Positions 55,068-64,000 of a DNA stretch of 64,000 bases are shown one piece after another. A model generated the notes under the pieces. That model saw only the letters and a list, made by a program, of their open reading frames with translations. It had not been told where the DNA came from and did no database searches. The first letter of the stretch is position 1. Each line of letters begins with the position of its first letter. Source of the stretch: Gordius sp. MW1 (taxonomy: Eukaryota; Nematomorpha; Gordioida; Gordea; Gordiidae); contig OZ038533.1 of the NCBI GenBank assembly GCA_964036665.1, forward strand, positions 387,001 through 451,000. The letters run 5' to 3'. The translations under genes and the position numbers were made by a program.

Positions 55068-58000
55068 ATGGAAATTTTTGTTAAATGGAATAAAGCGACA
55101 TACAAAATTGACGGTCTCACGGATGATTCTACGATACTTGATCTTAAGTTAAAACTTTTTAGTAAAACAATGGTATTACCGGCTAGACAAAAAATTATGG
55201 GATTTAAAGGTTAATTTATTAAAATTAATTTTGATTTTCTAGGTATTACAAATATAACTGATGACACCACTTTTAGTCATTTTAAAGTCAAACCTGGTCT
55301 AAAAATTATGATGATGGGAACAAATGACGAAGTAAGATAAATTAATTCTTTTCAAATTCATTATTCTTAAGCTTGAAGAGTTAGTTCACAATGATGATAT
55401 AATTGATGACATGGATGAAGTTAATGCTGAAGAAATAGCTTTATTTAAAAGGTTTATAACTTTTCTTTAAGTACATGGTTATTAGCTAAGTTGAATTCGA
55501 TTATAATACTATTCTAGACATATCTTAAAACACAAGACTAAATTGTAAAAAATCATTTGGTTTTATGAAATTTTTCTGGGCCTTATGTCAGGTTAAATTA
55601 ATAATGGAAGGAATCTATATATAAGCACTCCATTGTTCAGGTTGTCGAGGGCCATATTATAGATAGCTACAACTTATATTATTGTGAATTTTTTACACAA
55701 AGCTTTATATTTTAATAGTAATAAACTTGCCACAATTATAGGGATTATTATTTTAAGACCCTAAATGTTTTTCACCCTTTGAAAATGCCTGCTTACTAAT
55801 GCAGTCTTAAGCAACTGCATCATATTAAATCTTGGTGAGAAGTAATGATCTGAGCAGGTCAACATAATCATAGTGTGTATATAAATTAGAGGTGTGCACG
55901 TCCGATCCGAGGGGTTTTTAAAAATTTTATATCCATCCGATCCGAGCTATTTAAAATCTAAATCCGATCCAATCCGATCCGAGTTTTTAAAAATTTAATC
56001 CGATCCCATCCGAAATTTTTAAATTAAAATTTTACGAACAGAACTTTTTATTGATGATTAAATTCAAAATACATAAAAATAAGGTATAGCAATTTTAATA
56101 GACCCGAAATAAATATAAAATTATATTTGACTGATCCATATTATTATATAAAATAATAAAGAATCTAAATTTCCTGGTTTTCGCGTTCTTCTTTCTTCTA
56201 ATGTTCTTCCAGCCACCGAAAAATTTCTTTCCGAAGTGGTAGAGGTAGCAGGTATAGCTAAAACTTTTTTGCCAGCTTATATATAAAGCCTTGGCAGGAC
56301 TGTTTGATATGAAACCCACCATTTCAGCAAATCTTTTTTTGAATTATATTTGCAATCTTCATTGCAAAGATAATTATGAAAAGGTATACTAAAAATTACT
56401 AATTTAATTAATTAGAACTTATTATTGTTTATTTTAAATTTAAAAATCCGATCCGACTAAAATAAAATGTTGATCCGATCCTATCCGACTTCCAAAATTA
56501 AAATTCGGATCGGATGTCGGATCGTATTGATCCGTGCACACCTCTAATTTAAATTGCTCACATAAGGCTCCTAATATTAATTGATTTTCTTAAAACTAAT
56601 ATTCAACTTACTTTAATATTAATTCCTATAATATTTTATGCTACTAAATTATGACTTAATTTTTAATGTTTCAAAATAATTTCATAATTTAAGAATAAAC
56701 TTTGTTGGATTGTCTAAACTTTAATTTTTTTAGTAGTGAAATAAAATAATATTTTATGCTACTAAATTATGACTTAATTTTTAATGTTTCAAAATAATTT
56801 CATAAACTTTGTTGGATTGTCTAAACTTTAAATTTTTTTAGTAGTGAAATAAAAATTTATTAATAAACAACTTGTTAGGTAATCAATAATATTAAATTGG
56901 AAAAATTTAAGCCTTAAAGCAAATGGAAAAAAGTTACATCAAAATAAAAAAGGGACAGGATGTTATGTGTTAAATGTAAATATCGAATTAGGTTGAAACA
57001 TTTTGCTTATTCTAATAAAATATTAGGTCAAAAACTGCATAACATACATTGATTATTAAATGATAAATTTATTATATTTTTGTAGCCTTAAAATAAACAT
57101 TATTTTTTATTAATATAGCAGAACTTGTCAAAATAAATGATAAAAGATTTAATAAAACAAATCACTAAATTATTTTAGGCAAAAAATACTTTTATGTAGC
57201 CCCTTTCCTGATTACACTTTATTGTAGCAGCATATTATTTAGGTGACTAACTGATTACCTTATAAAATATTTGTTTTTATTATTAAAATAAAAATAACAT
57301 CTTAGAACATTAGGATCTTAAAAATATTTTATAAATAAATATAGACGTTTTTTAAGAATGTGTTTCTCTTATATGAATATACAGAGAAGAATATTTATCC
57401 AAAATCAAAAACAGAGTGGACAATTATAAAATTGAAGTTTGGGAAGCTCCTAGACCGGGAAAAAATCTTTTAGTTTTAGATATAGATGGCACCATTTTTG
57501 GTAATTCTATTGAAACTTCTTATAAAAAACTTAGAATCCCAATTTAATTTAGATACTTTTGTTTAATTAAAAACGCAGTTCCACCTTAAAAATAATATAA
57601 AAATCCTCAAATTTCTTTTTAAGTCAATTTGTCAAACAAAATATTATGATATCGAAATTTGATCAGGAACATTGATAAAAATTATTGAATTTAGAATTAT
57701 TTATTTTTGAATTACTTGTACGTTTGGGTGAAGACAATAAATCGTACGCTGAAAGGGGTATCGAATTGATGAGACCATACCTACACCAATTTTTGGCCCA
57801 AGCCTACAAAACTTTCGACATCGTCATATGGTGTAAGCCTTGATTGACAGCTCAATTTGGCACTTTTTTGCAATTTAATTGTCAAAGCCCTCTTTAACTC
57901 ACCGAATAATTGTTTATAATTTTTTTTCTAAAAATAGGAGGGATTTGCTGTTTATAGCTTTAAAAATTACAAAAAAAAATTTTGTTCATTGATATCAGTT

Positions 58001-59116
58001 TAAAAGGATTTTAGATATTAAAATCTCGCAAAGCTAAAATGTTTGTTGAAATTATTAAAATGAATGCAATGTGTTTTAAGCGGCCACAAGTTTGAAATAC
58101 ATACAAGCTAAAGTACATCACCTCAAGCTACTGAATAATGCCGAATATAAAATATCCTTTTTCCTAGACCATGCAGCCATGATTTCTGTTTACACTCAGG
58201 AAAAAGGACTTACCGACGTATGAACTCACTTTTAATCATTGTCAATTTAATCAAATAAACATATTTGAATATCTTAAATTCTCGTTAAGAAATTGCACAA
58301 GCGCGATGATTTTAGCTGAGTTTGTGAAAAGAAAAGCTAAAACAATGATAAGTAGTGAAAATGTTTTATAAAATTTTATTTTTTTTGTCAATATTAAAAA
58401 TTTTAACTATTAACATGTAAATTTTTGCATCTAATCTTTCTTAGGCAATGTTTTCTTTTAGTCAGATGTTACAGTTTATAACAAATATATTTTGTCCATC
58501 AACATAATTGAGGGACTGACATTAATTTGCGTTGATTGTTAATTTAGGTAAAACCGTTGGGTCTGCTTTGGGGAAAATTTTCCGAATTTTACAATCCCAA
58601 AAACTCTATCATCGTGGACGATTGTGGTCGCAATTTTTTGATGAACCCTCAAAATGGTTTGAAAGTAAATTTCATTAAAAGAAACGCATATTTTTCTATG
58701 TTTTATATTTTTTGTTCTTAAAATCATTTATAAATTAATGTCATCTAAATAGAAAATTGATGTTTTTACTTTAGCCAAATACTTTAAACGTTATATAGTC
58801 TATATAATGGGATAGTTAATATTTCATTTATTAAAAGGATATTATGATTGCTAGATATACGCATACCAAAATTCTCACAATACCCGTAGCACCGACGAGG
58901 ATCTACTCTGGCTAGCCCATTATTTGGATTCAATATCTCAAAGTCATGGTTCAGATTTTACTACCTTAAATCACAAGCGATGGAAAAGGTTTTTACGCAA
59001 AAATTAATTTTATTCTAATCATAATGCTTCTATAAAGATACATAAAAAGGCTGAAAAGAGATTTCGATAAAAAAGACAAAGATACCTCTGACACACTAGA
59101 TGTGCCGCAACCTTAG
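55068..59116 (+). CDS. UBLCP1: Ubiquitin-like domain CTD phosphatase 1 (UBLCP1), nine exons
   Basis: Exons 55068-55209, 55243-55331, 55372-55451, 57385-57500, 57734-57832, 58081-58217, 58548-58664, 58855-58988 and 59038-59116 fit GT/AG and phase and give 330 residues (human form 318). Exons 1-2 form the ubiquitin-like domain ([25 protein letters not shown]). The FCP/SCP-type HAD phosphatase follows: catalytic [30 protein letters not shown], then [20 protein letters not shown] and [17 protein letters not shown]. The tail has [17 protein letters not shown]1 is a nuclear phosphatase that binds and down-regulates the 26S proteasome through Rpn1. Here the motif reads DIDGT, keeping both aspartates. 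Introns 1 and 2 are only 33 and 40 bp. Intron 3 (1.9 kb) holds a hAT relic. A nine-codon upstream frame (55,058-55,084) overlaps the start. Confidence 0.95.
55887..56546 (-). mobile_element. 660-bp deleted hAT element in UBLCP1 intron 3
   Basis: The termini TAGAGGTGTGCACGTCCGAT and, inverted, TAGAGGTGTGCACGGATC lie between ATATAAAT and ATTTAAAT (7/8 match). Subterminal regions are rich in GATCCGATCC. On the minus strand (about 56,300-56,150, a frame shifted from the longest open one) there is [20 protein letters not shown] followed by [10 protein letters not shown]. This is the hAT dimerisation motif, so it is a decayed autonomous element. Confidence 0.85.
56627..56850. repeat. Two tandem units of about 105-120 bp in UBLCP1 intron 3
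   Basis: AATATTTTATGCTACTAAAT to TTTTTTAGTAGTGAAATAAA occurs twice. The first unit has an extra dozen bases. Confidence 0.7.
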
Positions 59117-59830
59117 AATATGCTGATTTGGGCTTAATTTATTTATAAATATGTATTTTTTACAATGGTTTAAATTATATTCATTATTTGTATTTTAAAA
59201 TTAATCAGATCCTTCGTCTTTTTATGATTTAATAAATTTTCTATATGTTATATAAATTATAATTTAAGATCGAAAGAATCTTGTTTAAAAAGGGTATCTA
59301 GCCATAGACTAGAGAGACTGCTCATAAGAGATAAAAATTGTTAATTTAAATAAACCTCAATGGACTTAATTTAAATATTAGTTCGACAATTTCTCCTTTG
59401 CCAAATTTAGGGTTCGTGTACGCCAACACTGCTTCTCATAAATTTTATCTGAGTTGCAATGTATTTGCTAGTCGAATCACCTTCTTTGTTTTGCAATTGT
59501 TTGCACAGGGAGGATATACTGTTGAAAAATTTATTAAGATATGAAAGGTAAATCAAGTATTTAGATTGCCGATTTGACCCCTATAATTTTTAAAATTGCT
59601 ACTTAGGTTTGGGAGAGCCAGTTAATCTTATGGAGAAAATGCTTAAACCTATTTTTTGCAAGTAAAATTGGATAAGGAAATGAATAAGCTTTTATGTCGA
59701 AAATTTAATCATAAAGAAAAAGTATCTAAAAACTCTAGAGAATTTATAAGTGTCTTACTCTTTTATTCAACTATAAATACTCTCAATTCATTTGATAATA
59801 ATATATTTATTAATTTAATTTCTATTATTT
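59117..59830. other. Intergenic between UBLCP1 and the Ty3-type relic
   Basis: UBLCP1 3' UTR and AT-rich DNA. A frame at 59,656-59,901 has no recognised similarity. Confidence 0.4.
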
Positions 59831-62720
59831 TTGTTAAAGGGGAATTACCCGCTCCCCCCCCTCGGCTACCCCATGTTTTATATGGATCGGATAAAATCCT
59901 TTAACGTAAAACTATCTACACCTGTAGGTGTCAATTTGTTTAATTCTACCCTAGATCCAAATGCAAACATTCTAAATTCTTCAATTACCAAATATTCAAA
60001 AGCTTTTAAAGAGGGTACAGGAAAGATTAACAGTCAAAAGGTTAAACTTCACTTGAAAGACGAATGCAAACCTATAACGTTACCATTTAGAAGGGTACCA
60101 TTTCCCCTAAGGAAAGTTGTTGAAGAGGAGTTGAAAAGACTGGTAAAGGTGGATCTTCAAAAAATGTGTGGGCAACTCCGACCGTTAATTTAAAGAAAGG
60201 GAACGGAAAAGTTAGAATTTGTGGAGACTTTAGGTTGACCATCAATCCTTGGTTAATGCAAGACAATTATATTATACCCACTTTTGTTGAACTAGTGTCG
60301 AAAGTAATGGGAGGAAAAAATTTACAGTACATGAAAGATGCTTATTTGCAAACGGAAATCGAAGCAATCTTTGAATATTTTAACACACATGGGGTATTAC
60401 CGTTATAAAAGAATGCCTTTTGCAATATTTAATGCACCAACAGTATTCCAAAGATTTATGGAGGGGATATTGAAAGGTCAGAACAATACTGGAGTTTTTC
60501 TATGTAATATTACTGGGTGAGGAACATTTGAAGAATCTCATTAAAGTCCTACATAGCTATCAAAGCCAAATTAAAAAGATGAAAGTCTTCCAAAAATCAG
60601 TTTTATTTAGGACATAGAATTAATAAATTTAGAATTCTCCAACATTTGATTAGGTGTAGGCAATACGAAAATAAAAAACGTCCCATTAAACAAAATTAAT
60701 ATTATTTCTAGGATTTATAAATTACCACAGCTAATTTCTAAACTTACAAGATAAATGCGTCCCACTATCAGAACTCGTTTAAAAACACTTGGAGGGGAGA
60801 TGCACGGATAAAGACGATAAAATCTTCAAGGAACTTAAGGTTATATTCATCAACAAACGGTACATATATAACGATAGATTACCTTTAATGCTGACAGTAA
60901 TCGCATCACAAAATGGCGTAGGAGCTGCTCTATGTCATTTACATAATAGTATAGAAATACCGATTGCATATGCACCGAGGAAATTGAATAAAGCGGAACA
61001 ACAGTAGGGGAGACCGGGGCCTAAATAGCCATAAAAAATTAAACCACTTTAAAAAAAACAAATTATTTTTTTTTCAATTTTTTTGTTGGAACGTAATTTT
61101 TAGGTCTATTTTTACTATAGAAAAAAAATTCGGATTGAAAAAATTAATAGTTTACTCACATATTAAATTAAAAAAAAACAAAAATTCTAAAAATCGTGGG
61201 ATAGATTATCCCTTACTATTTCACTTTCTATTGGTGTATGCTAACTCAAATCAATATAAGGATTGTTTTATTACAAAAAAAACATAGAGAATGCAAATGA
61301 ATATGGTTATATTTTACATAATACAAATAAAAAAGGGTCATGAAGACAATCTGATTTAGAGGCCCATAAAAGACAAATTTTGAAATGGAAAAAATCTTTA
61401 AATAGTCTATTAATATTCCCAATTACACTAACATAAATTATTATTAAACAAAACTATTGTTTTTTAAATCTTGACATTTGTCTACGCAATGAAAAATGGC
61501 TACTACTAGCCCCTCACCGACTAGCTCCGCCCCCTAATTTTTTATACAAATAATAATTTATCATATTATATTGCTAATAAAAAATTTAAAATTAAGCAAT
61601 ATTTATAGAGTAAATATACCTTTATAAGATAAAACTTAAATTAGTCCAAAATATGCAGGCAAAAATATTTTATGCGCAAAATACAAAATTTTGTCAAAAC
61701 TACTAACAGCCTCAAAAAATCGTTTTTCCTCTATAAAAATTTTAAATTTTATTTTTTCTAAACAAAAATTTTTTACTTATACTTTATGGAAAAATACACA
61801 TATCGTTTAAATTTTAAATTTATATCATTATTATTTAAAAAAATAATTACAAAGATAATAGTAGCCCCGGGCTACGACTAGCCCCGGTCTCCCCTACTCG
61901 TCAATCGATCATGAAGCATTAGCGATTGTGTAAGGAGTAAAATATCTATGGCTGATCTTTTACCCTTATTACGGATCATAAACCATTTGAACGAACCTTT
62001 GGGAACCGGGGGGACTTATAAAATGACAAACAATCGACTTATCCGGTGGGCCTTATTTTTAACAGGGTCCCCAAACAATTTTCGATACCGCAGAAATAAG
62101 GACAATATGGAGGATGATTTATCCAGGTTTAACAATGTCAAATAATATGATAGTGCGAATATGATTAAGTTCACTAATAAATGAATTGCTTTTGTCCACG
62201 GACATCCTAAATTGAAAATATCTGATCAGACAATGAAAGACCTAATATCATTTATAAAATGTTTTTGGAGAGTGGACCCTGATAAAATCCGAAAAGATTT
62301 CAAATGGTATTGAGTACGGAGAAACGAGATCTCTTATAAAGATGCGCTCTCAAAATGGGTCAAAGTTGCAGGGAGTTTAATAAAGTATGGCCATACGTCA
62401 GTTAAAATGTTGGTTTGCTAGATATGGGTTAGAAAGTTAATAACGTATAATGGGAGGCAATTTGTATCTGGCGAATTAGAATTTTGTAAAGCAAAGCGAT
62501 TGTTTAAGTTAGAACGTCTCCATACCTTTCGAAATCAATTGGAATGGTTGAACGAGTTATTCGTACGCTAGCAGATATTATGCAGAACGAAAGACTGAAC
62601 GCATTAATGAATTATATTTGTTAGATGATTCCACTTTTGACGACGAGTAAGGTCCGGCAGATTTGATGTTCATGGGACAAATTGAAGCAATGTTGAATCT
62701 TTTAAGACCAGATCCCAGAG
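59831..62720 (+). pseudogene. Ty3/gypsy-type retrotransposon pol relic
   Basis: Broken frames follow the order of a Ty3-type pol. The start of the reverse transcriptase lies at 60,050-60,190, with the RT core (a GKVRICGDFR motif) at 60,180-60,520. RNase H remnants lie at 60,880-61,004 and continue at 61,895-62,140. An integrase-like region follows at about 62,430-62,570. Several frameshifts and stops separate them, the aspartate pair of the RT active site is not seen intact, and no long terminal repeats were found. It is interrupted in the RNase H region by the MITE at 61,007-61,894. It is not functional. Confidence 0.8.
61007..61894. mobile_element. 888-bp MITE inside the Ty3-type relic, TA duplication
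   Basis: The ends GGGGAGACCGGGGCCTAAAT and, inverted, GGGGAGACCGGGGCTAGTCG are flanked by TA (61,005-61,006 and 61,895-61,896). Removing the element and one TA restores continuous reading through the RNase H motif of the host, which fixes the borders. It is homologous to 28,115-28,865. Confidence 0.85.
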
Positions 62721-62949
62721 AGAAAATGGAGGATGTAGTGTGGAAACAGAAATACATCATGATCGAAATAGTAAAGAGAGGGAATTTAATACAAATGACT
62801 AAGTTAAAAGAATGAGATACGTGCTGGATAGCACAAAGGTGTGGTGTAAGCTCAGCAAGAATCATATTTTTATAGTATTCTAGTTGGCAGACAGCGAAAG
62901 AGAAAAAGTTTCTGTCTATCAGAGAATCGAATATCAAACCCCGAGTACA

Positions 62950-64000
62950 AACCGAAGATCAAAGTTATAACGAACAATTAATGAGACCGAAACGAATCAG
63001 ACTGTCACAACATCTTTGCGAGGAATTCAACTATTAATGGGTGAGAAGATTTAATGATTAATTATTTTATTATCATCTCTAACTCTAAGGTATCTGCGGG
63101 TGGGCTTTGAAATAAAATATTTTAACAGGCCGGGCTCGGGCAGACCAAACAAGTTTAATAATGGGCTCTGGCGGGCCAAAAAGGTGTCATAACGGGCGCA
63201 AACGTGCCTACAATTCTGAAATGGTCCTGATATGTATTCGATTTAAACCGGACACCAGGAGGCTCAAAAAGTCAAAATATGGATTCTTAATATTAAAAAA
63301 AAACTGTTGACAAAATATAAAGCCAGAGGCTTTGCCCCTGATGGGGGGTCGAGGGTACTATCTGGAGCCCGAATTTTGCCTTGGAACATGCGCCTAGTTC
63401 TGGGGTATTGATCTACAAAACTCATCCATACTTCTTATACTCTTAGCACATTTGCTATGCAATTTATGGGCGAGAAAAAGGGGGGGGGGGTTAAGAATGC
63501 CTATGAAAGGGGAGGGGGCAATGGTCAAACTAAGCAAGGTGTCAGACAAATATAACATTTTTGGCCTGCAAGTTAGCCGCCCACACCAACCAAAATTTAT
63601 ACAAAAAAGTCACAAAAATAAAGAATCGAGTGAGGAAAAGGACAAAATGGTTGATCTTCGGCCGAGGAACGATCATCCTTTATTTTCAACCAAACAATAT
63701 ATTTTTGCAAGTAACATGTATCTGCTGAGATACCATAAATGCCAAAACCCGCAGGCACAAAAATTGAAATGGATTTTGGCCTCGGGCCCGGATCAGACAA
63801 ATTAGAGGCAATCAACAGTCATCATAAATTAGTAAGGAATTCTTTAGTCAATTTTGCAATTATCTGTTATAAAGCAACAAGCTAGACAACTTGCCTAAAG
63901 AAATTTATATATAAAGGTAAAAGTTAACAGCCTACACCAATAAAGAATCCCAAAAAAAATCCCAAAAAATAAAAGACAGTCATCATTTATTTTCAGGCAA
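62950..64000. repeat. GC-rich repeat remnants, no gene
   Basis: GGGC-rich motifs at 63,100-63,200 (GGCCGGGCTCGGGCAG) resemble the hAT subterminal repeats elsewhere. The 63,580-63,680 stretch and the last 80 bases share ACACCAA, AAAGAATC and CATCATTTATTTTCA-type pieces, suggesting two diverged copies of one repeat. An open frame at 63,452-63,802 matches nothing I know. Confidence 0.35.

Noticed and set aside
59831-62720. Functional endogenous retroelement
   Set aside because: Multiple frameshifts, stops, a MITE insertion and no long terminal repeats.

Overview
This window is eukaryotic and metazoan. It is AT-rich, its genes are split by spliceosomal introns, and it encodes a mitochondrial ClpX, a mitoferrin, a ZIP13-type metal transporter, a clarin-like four-TM protein, UBLCP1 and part of an SNAPC3-like gene. 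Between the genes it is packed with hAT-type elements, one P-like element, non-LTR and Ty3-type retroelements. Introns range from kilobases down to a class of only about 33-40 bp, found in UBLCP1, the clarin-like gene and the SNAPC3-like locus. I cannot name the species; an AT-rich invertebrate fits best.

Layout. 1-2,045: 5' part of a decayed RTE-like LINE (-). 2,046-5,330: AT-rich DNA with a second faint LINE relic. 5,338-5,995: element with inverted ends and an 8-bp target duplication, just upstream of the ZIP13-like gene (+, nine exons, 6,093-10,749). 11,940-20,256, possibly to 22,738: mitochondrial ClpX (-), whose introns hold a LINE 3' end with a poly(A) tail and several small MITEs. 23,215-25,185: second copy of that LINE, split by a 1,168-bp hAT-like element. 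26,186-26,983: clarin-like gene (+). 28,115-30,846: MITE and hAT elements. 31,640-33,460: RTE-like relic (+). 35,695-40,664: mitoferrin (-), with a 1.9-kb fold-back element in its last intron. 42,929-47,538: SNAPC3-like locus (-) with two arrays of tandemly duplicated exons. 48,190-52,790: dispersed repeats and an RTE-like relic (-). 53,204-55,000: P-like element with perfect 36-bp inverted ends, 68 bp upstream of UBLCP1 (+, nine exons, 55,068-59,116). 59,830-62,720: broken Ty3-type polyprotein interrupted by a TA-flanked MITE. 62,950-64,000: GC-rich repeat remnants.

The complete genes are unrelated housekeeping or membrane functions and do not form a pathway, although three (ClpX, mitoferrin and the ZIP13-like transporter) touch mitochondrial or metal biology. 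The most unusual locus is the SNAPC3-like region. One exon is present seven times and an upstream exon type five times; copies are separated by tiny introns and some carry disabling changes. All exon joins given here were worked out by reading splice signals, reading-frame phase and family motifs; none has transcript support.
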